A stretch of DNA of 64,000 nt from Dictyobacter formicarum (GTDB taxonomy: Bacteria > Chloroflexota > Ktedonobacteria > Ktedonobacterales > Ktedonobacteraceae): positions 70,743 to 134,742 of the forward strand of contig NZ_BNJJ01000023.1 of NCBI RefSeq assembly GCF_016587435.1, read 5' to 3'. Below the pieces are notes generated by a model, which had not been told where the DNA came from, ran no database searches, and was given only the letters and a program-made list of their open reading frames with translations. Within the stretch, counting starts at the first letter, position 1. The number at the start of each line of letters is the position of its first letter. The position numbers and the translations under genes are program-made. Positions 18,401 through 26,967 of this stretch are shown here, one piece after another.

Positions 18401-18574
18401 CTGGATGAGTTCTACCTGGCTCAGAGCATCCCGCCAGTTCAGATTATTGTGCCCACATTGCTGGGCGTTGGCCTGGCCATTCTGATTGTGGTGTGCGTAC
18501 TGGCGTTGAGCATGATATTGCGTGTGATCTCCAGGCCATCCCTGGCCGGGACCTTGCGTATCAACGAGGATTAA
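15500..18574 (+). CDS. FtsX-like ABC transporter permease (MacB/LolC type), giant
   Basis: 1024-residue membrane protein with the double FtsX layout: a first helix (about 35-58), a large extracytoplasmic domain (about 60-370), a first FtsX core of three helices around residues 375-500 (RQAPALAIVRSRGGSRGQ), further helices near 525-640, a second extracytoplasmic domain (about 650-870) and a final FtsX core (RDRLVNFAIMRALGATPRN). AAAGG precedes the ATG. The next gene is a full-length paralogue 18 bp downstream, so they likely form a heterodimer. Such permeases need an ATPase, which is absent here. Role could be lipid or lipoprotein handling, or mechanotransmission to envelope enzymes. Confidence 0.88.
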   Translation: MSHSSQRVQFTGRRAWLPSALPLAWWQLRRTKGLLSMVGLGVLAVVICVCVAPLYTQVAMTAGLQEALSATPGNASISIISQDDLPFWDSLQPVTDSFSRYSLASIRSNLDDSKQQMVTEATALPVYLHAPLAKNSKPSLDQISLEGTDMVAVKSGKHVSLIQGRLPDAHLKAYTDPDSTIEIALPANTASTMHMAVGSQFYTQVATASPTDSKKATRHIIPIKIVGIFRDMDGKDLFWHGDSLGKSSLSTSPSGPFVYKAVVSNEELVSTFSRFISQADKPSQNPVVFPDDNIAPVQQPAYPLVNPLNVTWYYSLDVHTISNNQLNSLLLQLHEFQYRRYPTDSMLLAYGLTKIHTFAPIDSLTNYQKQLAISQVPALSLVIMIFCLLLYFVALMANLLVERQAPALAIVRSRGGSRGQIFGALMAQGTAVSLLALLAGLILAIPITAWLGYMQLPATDYVAISTVLSNWVRTSLSVSGYALLTVAVVLLALMIAIYQATALDVLALRREAGRSTRRPLWLRFRLDLIAVIIMSVGFGVSIYLTNSNTLDPHLRLALLSPLVMARAVCTIIAALLLFLRFFPYLLDWGSRWATQRNRGASSMLALAQLARSPRQSLRMALLFALATAFALFALILGASQFQRASDVATNAVGADFSGTFFNQPDATTMSDQIHAYSQLKGVQGVTVGYVDKLNLGEQQAYVNFQAVDADTYKNVVYWPADNASQPLPTLMAQLAQGRTSEDHDQWVPALIDQAMASNYHLGLGSTFSLSATGDGINLIPFKVTTIVKYMPATATPDSVLVDLRAYQKLYDKLVNTVGSQPLSINQIWLRTTDDATSLAQIRHELLNGDQLQLAAFNDRRQLTENLRREPLYIQLIGILALGPLVALLLVMMGSLIASWLQARDRLVNFAIMRALGATPRNIASILAWEQAIVYAIAILLGAIFGALLSWMVVPSLVFTSSPGQQTSLDEFYLAQSIPPVQIIVPTLLGVGLAILIVVCVLALSMILRVISRPSLAGTLRINED

Positions 18575-18592
18575 CTTAGGAAGAGGTCATTC

Positions 18593-21571
18593 ATGTCTTC
18601 GGTATTTACATTGGCTGTCTGGCAATTACGGAGAACAAAGTGGCTGCTCTGTATTGTGGGGTTAGGAGTGCTGGCAGCGGTCGTTTTTGTGTGCGTGGCC
18701 CCGATTTATGCGAAGATCGCCGCGACCGCAGGCTTGCGTAGCGAGCTCAAAGCCAGCCTGGATAATAGTAATATTACGGTGACCGCGCAGACGAACCGGC
18801 CTTTTCTGGACCGCATACAGGCGGCAGGCAACATCATAGGTGGTGATGCCAGATCGTTACTGAGCCACTACCAGGATAACCAGCAAGCACGTTTTTCAGT
18901 GTCTACTGATCCTTTACCCATGCTAGTTGGCCAGCCAGGAAGCAACCAGTTTAAGATAACCGGCAATAACCTTACCATCAACGGTGCTGACCTGGAGTCG
19001 GGCAGTCAGCATGTGCAGCTAATAAGTGGAAGATTGCCGCAGGTGGTGGTTAAAGCCCATAACGATGTGGATCAGACCATCGAAGTCGTACTCACGCCGG
19101 AGGCCATGCAGAGTTTGCATGTACAATTAGGTGCAGTGCTACACGTTGAGGTCGACATTACACGCAATTATATGCTACTGAAAGAGGTCTCATTGCCACT
19201 CAAGGTGGTGGGAACGATTAAGTCGCCTGAAAATACACCTTACTGGCGGGGCACTTTATTTAATCCTGCTCAGGTAGATAAGAATGGCTCCGATAGCCGC
19301 ATTAACTATTATGCTCTGACCGCCAATGAAACCCTGATCTCTACCCTATCACAGCTTATTCCCTTATCGGATAAACCTGGAACGAGCCAGAACATTGATA
19401 GCAGCACTCTTACCACACCAGCCAGCCCTCTACACATTTCATGGTTTTATGCCCTCAATCCCGATGCCATTCAAAGTGATCAATTAAATTCACTGCTAAC
19501 GACCTTAAATGTCTTTCAAGGTACTGGTGGCACCGATAATATGCTCAGTCAGCAGTACGGCATAAGCAATATACAGACTACTGTGCCTGTTAACAATTTA
19601 AGCCATTACCAGGATCAAATAGCGATTGCGCAGCTACCCTCGACGGGCTTGATGCTGGTGATTTTTCTATTGCTGCTGTATTTTGTCTCGCTGATGACAG
19701 ACCTGCTGGTTGAGCGCCAGGCGGCAGCACTGGCCATTCTGCGCAGTCGAGGAGCCAGCCGTGGACAGGTCTTTGGTTCACTTTTGCTCCAGGGCGGTGG
19801 ACTGGCCCTGCTCGCTTTGATTCTAGGTCCACTGCTCGCGTTACCCATGAGCCGCTTGCTGGGACACTGGTTATTGCCGGCCCAGGATTATCCCGCCATC
19901 GACCTGATCTTGCGCGATCCCTGGCTACTGCTACTTTCGGTAAGCGGGTATGCGCTGGTTACCGTGTTAGTGGTAGTGATCGTACTGGTTTTTGCCATTA
20001 ACCACATGACCGCGCTGGACGTGCTGGCGATCCGCCGCGAGTCCAGCCGTACGACCCGGCGCCCATTCTGGCTCCGCATGAATCTGGATGTCATGGCCAT
20101 CGTGTTGATGGTCGTTGGCTACCTTATCTCGACCTACCTCACCAACACCAACGTGCTGGATGCCAAACTGCGACTGGTTCTGCTCTCGCCCCTGGTGCTG
20201 GCGCGTACCGTCTGTACCATTCTGGCGGCCATCCTGGTCTTTCTGAGGTTCTTTCCATCCATGTTACACCTGGGTTCCTGGCTGGCCACCAGGCGCAGTC
20301 GCGGGGCATCTTCCATGGTAGCACTGGCCCAACTGGCACGTTCGCCGCGCCAATCGGTACGCATGACCATGCTACTCTCGCTGGCCACTGCTTTCTCGAT
20401 GTTCTCCCTGATCTTTTATGCATCGCAGGTGCAGCGTGCGAACGATGTGGCCCTTCATACGGTGGGTGCGGATTTCAAAGCTACGCTGGCCTCGAACGCG
20501 ACCCTTGCCACGCTACCACAGACGCTGGCCTCCTATCAGCATCTCGCGGGTGTTCGTGGAGTGACAATCGGCACCCATACTTCGATGCAGCTGGGCGAGC
20601 AACAAGGAGACGTCAACGTGCTGGCTGTCGATGCTGACACCTATGCGCAGGCAGTTGCGTGGCCGGCTGATAATAGCAGCCAATCGCTGTCCGCATTGAT
20701 GCGGCAATTGAGCGCACAGCGAGCGGACGCCATCAACAAAAAAGAGATCCCGGCTATCGTCGATCAATCTTTCGAGCAGAAATATCCGCTTAAAGTGGGG
20801 GATAAATTTACCCTGTCCGATCCAAACGATATTGATACGCCCTTCTATTTCAGGGTGATAGCCCAGGTGCAGCAGATACCCACCCAGACCACTCCCATAG
20901 GCGTGCTGGTGGATGCTAAAAGTTATGGGAGTATCTACAATATAAAGCTGAATAAGAATGGAGGAGGACCATTTCAACTGTCAACCATCTGGCTACGCAC
21001 CAGCGACAATATTGAAGACCTGCAGGCGATTCGCAGTGTGCTGCAATCTCAGACTGCCGACATGAGCGATCGGCGACAGATGGTGGACTCACTGCACAAA
21101 GAGCCGCTGTACCTGCAGGTGATGGGCATCCTGGCCCTGGGACCGCTGGTCGCTCTGTTGCTGATCTTGATTGGGAACCTGGTGGCCTCGTGGCTCAGTG
21201 CCCGCGATCGGCTGACCAATTTCGCACTGCTACGTGCTCTGGGAGCCTCGCCACGCAACATCGCCAGCACCCTGACCTGGGAGCAAAGCATCATTTATGC
21301 CACGGCTATCATTCTGGGAGTCCTGTTTGGCGCACTGCTATCGTGGATGGTGGTACCGGCATTGCTCTTTACCAGTGCACCAGGGCAGCAACTGACCAGC
21401 GATGAATTCTTTTTCGCGCAAAACATCCCACCAATCCAAATCATCATTCCCACGCTGCTGGGCATCGGCCTGGCCTTGCTGGTAGCCATTTGTATCCTGG
21501 CGTTAGGCATGATGGTAAGGATTGTCTCCAGTCCTTCGATGGCCATGACATTGCGTCTTAACGAGGACTAA
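18593..21571 (+). CDS. FtsX-like ABC transporter permease, tandem paralogue
   Basis: 992 residues with the same architecture as the preceding gene: N-terminal helix, large outer domain, FtsX core with RQAAALAILRSRGASRGQ (about 380), central helices, second outer domain, and final core RDRLTNFALLRALGASPRN. Both proteins end similarly (TLRINED / TLRLNED). The shared motifs along the whole length show tandem duplication. GGAAGAGG lies six bases before the ATG and the gap to the first gene is 18 bp, so they are co-transcribed. Its 3' end overlaps the convergent Nudix gene by 14 bp. The matching ATPase must be encoded elsewhere. Confidence 0.88.
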   Translation: MSSVFTLAVWQLRRTKWLLCIVGLGVLAAVVFVCVAPIYAKIAATAGLRSELKASLDNSNITVTAQTNRPFLDRIQAAGNIIGGDARSLLSHYQDNQQARFSVSTDPLPMLVGQPGSNQFKITGNNLTINGADLESGSQHVQLISGRLPQVVVKAHNDVDQTIEVVLTPEAMQSLHVQLGAVLHVEVDITRNYMLLKEVSLPLKVVGTIKSPENTPYWRGTLFNPAQVDKNGSDSRINYYALTANETLISTLSQLIPLSDKPGTSQNIDSSTLTTPASPLHISWFYALNPDAIQSDQLNSLLTTLNVFQGTGGTDNMLSQQYGISNIQTTVPVNNLSHYQDQIAIAQLPSTGLMLVIFLLLLYFVSLMTDLLVERQAAALAILRSRGASRGQVFGSLLLQGGGLALLALILGPLLALPMSRLLGHWLLPAQDYPAIDLILRDPWLLLLSVSGYALVTVLVVVIVLVFAINHMTALDVLAIRRESSRTTRRPFWLRMNLDVMAIVLMVVGYLISTYLTNTNVLDAKLRLVLLSPLVLARTVCTILAAILVFLRFFPSMLHLGSWLATRRSRGASSMVALAQLARSPRQSVRMTMLLSLATAFSMFSLIFYASQVQRANDVALHTVGADFKATLASNATLATLPQTLASYQHLAGVRGVTIGTHTSMQLGEQQGDVNVLAVDADTYAQAVAWPADNSSQSLSALMRQLSAQRADAINKKEIPAIVDQSFEQKYPLKVGDKFTLSDPNDIDTPFYFRVIAQVQQIPTQTTPIGVLVDAKSYGSIYNIKLNKNGGGPFQLSTIWLRTSDNIEDLQAIRSVLQSQTADMSDRRQMVDSLHKEPLYLQVMGILALGPLVALLLILIGNLVASWLSARDRLTNFALLRALGASPRNIASTLTWEQSIIYATAIILGVLFGALLSWMVVPALLFTSAPGQQLTSDEFFFAQNIPPIQIIIPTLLGIGLALLVAICILALGMMVRIVSSPSMAMTLRLNED

Positions 21572-22088
21572 CCCATCCATCGGTCAGTACCACATGCTGG
21601 GTATGGGATGGTAGCGACTGAAGGGCGGTACAGAAAAAATGAGGGCGAATCCATAATTTCGTGGGTAATTCAGCCAAAGAGAGCCAGTCGAAAATCATCG
21701 GCTGGTTCTCCATCTCTTCTGGACGCTCAAACGGCCCTGTTTGCTGATAGAGGTAAGAGTTAGCCGGAAAAGCCAGCTCAAAGTAGAGTCCAATCTCGTG
21801 GTGGTCAATCTCCTCGGAAAAGAAGTTCTCGACCACATAGAGCAAGCGTCCGATACGAGCCTCCTCACCTAACTCCTCCTGCATCTCACGTTGTAACGTC
21901 TCCTGTGAGCTTTCTCCCAGTTCCGCGCGGCCACCCGGCAGAAACCAGAACACACCTCTGGGATCAAGGGTAGCCTTCTGGCAGAGCACGCGGCCCTCAT
22001 GAATAGCGATACCGCCAATCCGATACGTAAACTTATGACTGGCGGTTTTGAATCTGATCATTGTGCGTATCTTATCGGTGATTGTCAT
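21558..22088 (-). CDS. Nudix hydrolase
   Basis: 176 residues. The Nudix box is clear at about residues 52-74: GGRAELGESSQETLQREMQE followed by ELGEE, with the expected G(5x)E(7x)REMQEE spacing; the last hydrophobic position is Glu. The box supplies Mg-binding glutamates for cleaving nucleoside-diphosphate-linked substrates; the exact substrate is unknown. GGGAGGG precedes the ATG. The gene runs against the FtsX pair with a 14-bp overlap of 3' ends and no visible terminator between them. Confidence 0.92.
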   Translation of the reverse strand: MTITDKIRTMIRFKTASHKFTYRIGGIAIHEGRVLCQKATLDPRGVFWFLPGGRAELGESSQETLQREMQEELGEEARIGRLLYVVENFFSEEIDHHEIGLYFELAFPANSYLYQQTGPFERPEEMENQPMIFDWLSLAELPTKLWIRPHFFCTALQSLPSHTQHVVLTDGWVSPR

Positions 22089-22410
22089 AAGTAATCCCTC
22101 CCATCTGATAGATAATTGCTTTTGTAGGCATTGTAGTTAAACATAAAAAAACGTGTATCATTTTTTACGATTTAAAACGATGAAAAGGAACATTTTTAGG
22201 TTATAGCTTACAAATGTCCTACTCCTGCCCGTCTGTCATTCGCTAACAGCGGCCTGCTTAAGCATATGCATTAGCCATGAGAGCTATGGTAATAGATTAA
22301 TTTTCTATGAGTCTTTGTTATAGTTGTGCTTTATTTGTTGACTTTTCATATGAATTAGGTGCTATGATAGAAACATTGTTAGATGGTGGTTGTTTTATAT
22401 TCCCTATAAA
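22089..22410. other. AT-rich upstream region of the Nudix gene
   Basis: About 320 bp with no gene. It probably carries the Nudix promoter on the minus strand. AT-rich, with no stable hairpin and no convincing promoter pair. Confidence 0.4.
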
Positions 22411-22534
22411 GCGTGTTTGAAAAGCAAGCGTTTCGTGTCTTCGACCCCTGACGCTACGCGCCTACGGCGCTCAAAACGTTTATGGGTTGTTGCAGCACGT
22501 GCGCATCTGCGCACGTGCTGCAACAACCCATAAA
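22411..22534 (+). repeat. Modular repeat flank plus 27-bp hairpin
   Basis: Flank GTGTTTGAAAAGCAAGCG, then CTTCGACCCCTGACG and CTACGCGCCTACGGCGCTCA, precedes a stem with arms 22479-22505 and 22508-22534. The outer stem reads TTTATGGGTTGTTGCAG. Six bases later the 394-bp element starts, the same order as at 47452-47588. Confidence 0.8.
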
Positions 22535-22540
22535 AAAGAA

Positions 22541-22934
22541 TGGGGGGGCGTCAGCGCCTTACAGATAGAGGTTTTTGAGATTTGCGCCAGGAAAGCGGGG
22601 ATGCAAGGGGCGGCCAGCCCCTTGACTGGGGGTTTGGCGAGCATGCTGGGGGCATGATCAAGCTGTGCCCCCAACTCCTCCTCTCTCCGTGCCGCCCGCA
22701 TGATCTTTAACAAATAAAGCAGGTATAAAGCGGGGAGGTGCAGGAGGGCCGGCGAGGCCCTCCTGCCGGGGTTCGGGGTGTCCCCGACCACTCCTCCCCC
22801 TCCTCCCGCCGAAGGCGGGAATGCAAGAGGTATTTTTATACCGTATTAAAAAGTAAAAGATCATCAGGGCGGCATCAGGGGTCTCAGGGGCGCAGCCCCT
22901 GAAAAACCTATACCTGTAAACGTCAGCGTCCCCA
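22541..22934 (+). mobile_element. 394-bp MITE-like element, copy A
   Basis: Near-identical to 47588-47982 in the same orientation, with equal length within one base. The left end GGGGGCGTCAGCGCC + TTACAGATAGAGGTTTTT matches the reverse complement of the right end, GGGGACGCTGACG + TTTACAGGTATAGGTTTTT, so it has terminal inverted repeats of about 35 bp. The interior is rich in nested GC hairpins (for example CAAGGGG/CCCCTTG and GAGGGCCGGCGAGGCCCTC). Short open frames exist but none resembles a transposase. It fits a non-autonomous element or a structured RNA. Confidence 0.75.
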
Positions 22935-23043
22935 GGCTGGCGGGTCATCCCATCCCGATGACTATGATAATGAAATACGATCATAAGGAGTAATAAGGCA
23001 TAAATAAGATGTGCTAAAAAAATAGAAGAAAGGATCGATAGCG

Positions 23044-23478
23044 ATGGAACAGAATAGACAGCAGGAGTCCACAGTTGACTCGAAGCATGTTGCCAATGAG
23101 AGGGACCTTGCCGGTGCTGGCGGAGGGAACATTCCCTGCAAGGCTTCTTCCTTCCCTTCTAACCAGCAATCAGGTGCATCCGAAGAGGAAATGGTGGGGC
23201 GTGGGGTGGATAACGATACCGATACGGCTCCTAAACAGCACACCGAGCCGGGAACGCATGCAGCCCCAGGGGCAACCAGCGCTAGCGATCAGCCAGAGCA
23301 GGGTGCTCTGGGTGGGCGTACACCGGCACAGGCGAGTCAGAGCATTGGTGACATGGATCATCTGCGTGAGCACAGCGGCATTGAAAATACACCCGTTGAT
23401 CCGATGACCTCGCGCGCTCCCGATAAAGTCAATCAAAAGCAAAAACAAGATCAAAAGGATAAGCAAGATCACGAGTAG
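23044..23478 (+). CDS. Hypothetical hydrophilic disordered protein
   Basis: 144 residues, highly polar, rich in Gln, Asp, Glu, Ser and Gly, with no membrane segment and no signal peptide. The C terminus is a low-complexity Lys/Gln/Asp run (KVNQKQKQDQKDKQDHE). AAAGGA precedes the ATG by nine bases, and a strong terminator follows at 23541, which supports real expression. No family recognised. It looks like a soluble, probably disordered, stress or hydrophilin-like protein; that is a guess from composition only. Confidence 0.6.
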   Translation: MEQNRQQESTVDSKHVANERDLAGAGGGNIPCKASSFPSNQQSGASEEEMVGRGVDNDTDTAPKQHTEPGTHAAPGATSASDQPEQGALGGRTPAQASQSIGDMDHLREHSGIENTPVDPMTSRAPDKVNQKQKQDQKDKQDHE

Positions 23479-23540
23479 ATGTGTATTATCAGCTCTTTAC
23501 AACCTCCGGAAGCGTTACCAACTGCCCAGTAGTTGCCATA

Positions 23541-23586
23541 AAAAAAAGCTTTTCACAATCCATATCAGGGTGGAAAAGCTTTTTTT
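23541..23586 (+). terminator. Intrinsic terminator
   Basis: AAAAAAAGCTTTTC pairs with GAAAAGCTTTTTTT (14-bp stem, 18-base loop), ending in a T run, 62 bases past the stop of the hydrophilic protein gene. Confidence 0.75.
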
Positions 23587-23680
23587 GTGCCGCCAGCATG
23601 CATACATTTTTCATTGATGGAGTTTGCATGCTACAATGCACACATTAGCCTTATTAAGAGAGAGAAAAGGAGAAAGCTTC

Positions 23681-25489
23681 GTGACGACAACACAATCCCT
23701 TCCCCACTGGAATATGGATGTGGTATATCCGGGCCTGGATTCGCCCGAGTTTGCGCAGGGCTTTGCCAGGGCTATTCAAGAGATTGAAGCATTGGCCCAA
23801 TTGTTCGACGCTTCCCAGATTGAGAAACGAGATGATCTGAACATAGATGAGCAGATGATTCGGACCTTTGAGACGGTAATCGAGCGCTATAATGCAGTGC
23901 TGGCGAGTACTACAACTATTTATGTATATATCAGTTGTTTTGTGAGCACCAATTCGCGCGATGAGGTAGCGCAGGCGCGGGCCAGTGAACTGGGAAATGC
24001 GCTGGTAACCCTGTCACAGTTAGAGACACGTCTGACCGCGTGGCTGGGTTCGCTGGATGTTGAGCGCCTGATCGCCCATTCGACGGTTGCTCATGCCCAC
24101 GCTTATGTCTTGCGGCGCGCCAAAGAGCAGTCCGTACATATGATGTCGCCGGCTGAAGAGGCGCTGGCTGCTGAATTGAATGCCAGCGCTGGCCGGGCCT
24201 GGTCAAAGCTGCACAGCAATATGACCTCACAACTGGCCGTCAACATTGAACTCGATGGCCGGCAGCAGCAGGTACCGATGAGCGTGGTACGCAACCAGGC
24301 CTCCAGCGCGCAGCGAGAGACGCGCCACCGTGCCTACGAAGCAGAGCTGGCAGCCTGGAAAGAGACAGGCGTACCTCTAGCCGCGGCGCTTAACAGCATC
24401 AAAGGAGAGGTCAATGCTCTGGCCCGGCGCCGCCGCTGGGGCAGTGCCCTGGATGCTTCGCTGTTCGCCAATAGTATTGATCGCGAGACGCTGGATGCCA
24501 TGATGAGTGCGGCCCGCGCCTCCTTCCCGGACTTCCGTCGCTACATGCATGCCAAAGCCCGCGCCCTGCAGATTCCTCAACTGGCCTGGTATGACATATT
24601 CGCTCCGCTGGGCACCACTGATCGCGTCTGGGCTTTCAGTGAAGCGGAGCAATTTATCGTCAAGCAGTTTGGCACATTTTCTGAGCGCCTGTCTAATTTC
24701 GCGGCTCGCGCTTTCCGCGAAGGCTGGATCGATGCCGAGCCACGACCTGGCAAGCATGATGGGGCCTATTGTACCCCGTTGCGCGCCGATGAATCGCGTG
24801 TCTTCACCAACTACAAAGCTAACTTTGATGGCGTGACTACCCTGGCGCATGAACTGGGCCATGCTTATCACAACTTCAACCTGGGCGAGCGCACCGAACT
24901 ACAACGCTCCATGCCCATGACCCTGGCGGAAACGGCCAGCATCTTCTGCGAGACCATTGTCAACCAGGCTGCCCTCAAAAAAGCCAATCGCGAAGAGCGC
25001 ATCGCGATCCTGGAAGCATCCATCCAGGGGGCCTGCCAGGTGGTGGTAGATATTAGCAGCCGCTTCCTGTTCGAGCAAAATGTCTTTGAGCGCCGCAAGC
25101 AGCGTGAGCTCTCAGTTGATGAGCTCAATGAAATCATGCTGCAGGCCCAGCGCGACACCTACGGTGACGGGCTGGATCAGCAGACACTTCATCCATACAT
25201 GTGGGCAGTCAAGGGCCACTATTATAGTACCGAACTCTCGTACTACAACTATCCCTACATGTTTGGCCTGCTCTTTGGGCTTGGACTCTATGCGCGTTAT
25301 CAACTGGACCCCGAGGCTTTCAAAAAAGGCTACGACGAACTGCTCTCATCAACGGGTCTGGCTGATGCCGCCACGCTGGCCTCGCACTTTGGCATTGACT
25401 TGCACTCCGAGGCATTCTGGACCGCCAGTCTGGATATTGTGCGCCGCGATATCGATACCTTCTGCGAACTCATCCAGCCCGAAGGTTAA
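23681..25489 (+). CDS. pepF: M3-family oligoendopeptidase F
   Basis: 602 residues from the GTG at 23681, chosen because AAGGAG lies eight bases upstream; an in-frame ATG at 23624 has no ribosome site. The zinc metalloprotease motif HELGH is at about residues 390-394 (TLAHELGHAYHNFN), with the downstream Glu in MTLAETASIFCE as third ligand. Length and the closing region (STELSYYNYPYMFGLLFGLG) match the PepF/M3B family. It is a cytosolic enzyme that cleaves short peptides. Monocistronic, with its own terminator at 25595. Confidence 0.95.
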   Translation: MTTTQSLPHWNMDVVYPGLDSPEFAQGFARAIQEIEALAQLFDASQIEKRDDLNIDEQMIRTFETVIERYNAVLASTTTIYVYISCFVSTNSRDEVAQARASELGNALVTLSQLETRLTAWLGSLDVERLIAHSTVAHAHAYVLRRAKEQSVHMMSPAEEALAAELNASAGRAWSKLHSNMTSQLAVNIELDGRQQQVPMSVVRNQASSAQRETRHRAYEAELAAWKETGVPLAAALNSIKGEVNALARRRRWGSALDASLFANSIDRETLDAMMSAARASFPDFRRYMHAKARALQIPQLAWYDIFAPLGTTDRVWAFSEAEQFIVKQFGTFSERLSNFAARAFREGWIDAEPRPGKHDGAYCTPLRADESRVFTNYKANFDGVTTLAHELGHAYHNFNLGERTELQRSMPMTLAETASIFCETIVNQAALKKANREERIAILEASIQGACQVVVDISSRFLFEQNVFERRKQRELSVDELNEIMLQAQRDTYGDGLDQQTLHPYMWAVKGHYYSTELSYYNYPYMFGLLFGLGLYARYQLDPEAFKKGYDELLSSTGLADAATLASHFGIDLHSEAFWTASLDIVRRDIDTFCELIQPEG

Positions 25490-25594
25490 TTGCGACCTGG
25501 CAATGTCGTATGCGATACTTAAATGTAACAAAGTTTTGATTGATTGCATTTAAGAACGCATGTCAGCGCGTGAGGACGCTCTGCAAGACAGACG

Positions 25595-25623
25595 AAAAGG
25601 CACCGTTGACAGCGGTGCCTTTT
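25595..25623 (+). terminator. Intrinsic terminator after pepF
   Basis: AAAAGGCACCG pairs with CGGTGCCTTTT around a seven-base loop, about 105 bases past the pepF stop, with a short T run. Confidence 0.8.
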
Positions 25624-25678
25624 CACTGTCATTTGTGCTTTTCCTCCACGTACTGTATTGGTCGCTAGAGGAGTAACC

Positions 25679-26863
25679 ATGGATGAATGCAAACCATCCG
25701 CGTTGAGCGCGCTTGTCATAGATGAAGATTGGGAGCAAGCCCTAGAGCAAGCTTTGGAGCAAATTGAAGATGTTGTTGCTGACGCCATTTTTCTGTTTGC
25801 CAGTATTGATTTCGCTCCGTATTTTCCTATGATGCTACATATCGTACGGCGCGCGACCGGGACGCCTATACTGATTGGTTGTTCGGGGCAGGGCATTATC
25901 GGTTCCGACCAGGAATTGGAGGATCTACCGGCGATTTCACTGCTGGCTCTCTCTTTGCCGGGTGCGCGCCTGCGAACCGTGCGCGTGACGCAAGAATTGC
26001 TCGAGGCTAGCAAGGGTCCCCATGATCTACGCCAGCAACTCGGCCTGCCCTTTGACGACGTCAACGCCTGGTTTATGTTTGCTGATCCATTTCACATGGA
26101 TTGCGAAGAGCTGGTTGAAAAATTCTCCCAGGCTTATCCCGGCCTACCGATGATAGGGGGACTGGCATCTGGCGATTTCGAGGATCACGAGAGTTATATT
26201 TTCTACAATGATGAAGTGCATGAAGATGGCGCCATTGGCTTAGCGATTGACGGAGACTACACTATACTGCCTCTGGTTTCCCAGGGCTGCGATCCTATCG
26301 GCGAGGCCTGGACGATCACCAGTGTACTGGATAACGGCCTGGTTGACGGCATCTCCAACCGTTCAGCCTATAACATGCTGGTGGATACATTACAAACCCT
26401 AAGCCCGGAATTGCAGAGACGTGCTCAGCGTAACCTGCTGGTGGGCCTGGCCGCCGACGAGTATCAGGATAACTATGAGCGAGGGAGCTTCCTGGTGCGG
26501 CAATTATTTGGAGTAGATCGCCGTACCGGCGCATTGGCGATTGGGGCTCAGTCGCGCATAGGTCAGACTATCCAATTTCAGCTAAGGGACGCCACCTCAG
26601 CTGATCTGGATCTTCATGAATTGCTGTCGCAGGCCAGGACAAACCTGGGGGACAACCAGCCGATAGCTGGCTTGCTCTGTACCTGCAATGGCCGTGGCGT
26701 TGGCATGTTTGGCATACCCGACCATGACGCCGGAGTCATAACTCGCGAACTGGGCCAGCTGCCCCTGAGCGGACTCTTCTGTAACGGCGAAATCGGCCCC
26801 GTCGGTAAACGCACCTTCTTACACGGCTTCACTGCCTGTCTCGGCCTGATCATCAAAAAGTAA
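25679..26863 (+). CDS. FIST domain signal-transduction protein
   Basis: 394 residues from the ATG at 25679, which has GAGGAG five bases upstream. FIST N and C domains span about residues 20-215 and 220-370; characteristic stretches are GTPILIGCSGQGIIG, MIGGLASGDF and LLCTCNGRGVGMFG. FIST proteins are cytosolic sensory modules thought to bind small ligands such as amino acids and are usually linked to kinases or chemoreceptors; here the protein stands alone. The Cys in LLCTCNGRG is conserved in the family. A 22-bp hairpin follows 11 bases after the stop. Confidence 0.9.
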   Translation: MDECKPSALSALVIDEDWEQALEQALEQIEDVVADAIFLFASIDFAPYFPMMLHIVRRATGTPILIGCSGQGIIGSDQELEDLPAISLLALSLPGARLRTVRVTQELLEASKGPHDLRQQLGLPFDDVNAWFMFADPFHMDCEELVEKFSQAYPGLPMIGGLASGDFEDHESYIFYNDEVHEDGAIGLAIDGDYTILPLVSQGCDPIGEAWTITSVLDNGLVDGISNRSAYNMLVDTLQTLSPELQRRAQRNLLVGLAADEYQDNYERGSFLVRQLFGVDRRTGALAIGAQSRIGQTIQFQLRDATSADLDLHELLSQARTNLGDNQPIAGLLCTCNGRGVGMFGIPDHDAGVITRELGQLPLSGLFCNGEIGPVGKRTFLHGFTACLGLIIKK

Positions 26864-26873
26864 TTTAATAAAT

Positions 26874-26920
26874 TGTGGTTTTGTGGCAAATGTGCCGTGC
26901 ACATTTGCCACAAAACCACA
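26874..26920. terminator. 22-bp perfect hairpin after the FIST gene
   Basis: Arms 26874-26895 and 26899-26920 are exact complements with loop CGT. It follows the stop codon by 11 bases. The stem belongs to the window-wide set of perfect, site-specific hairpins (inner GTGC/GCAC) and probably ends transcription. Confidence 0.7.
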
Positions 26921-26967
26921 TAAAAGAGAGCTCAGGCGCGGATGCGTCCGTCCACAAAAGGCACCCG

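Noticed and set aside
22480..22984. Open frames inside the 394-bp element and the matching ones at 47530-48010
   Set aside because: They are short, lack ribosome sites, resemble no family and are explained by GC-rich repeat DNA.
23044..23478. Antisense and alternate-frame open frames in the hydrophilic gene
   Set aside because: They have no ribosome site. The chosen frame has one, plus a terminator downstream.
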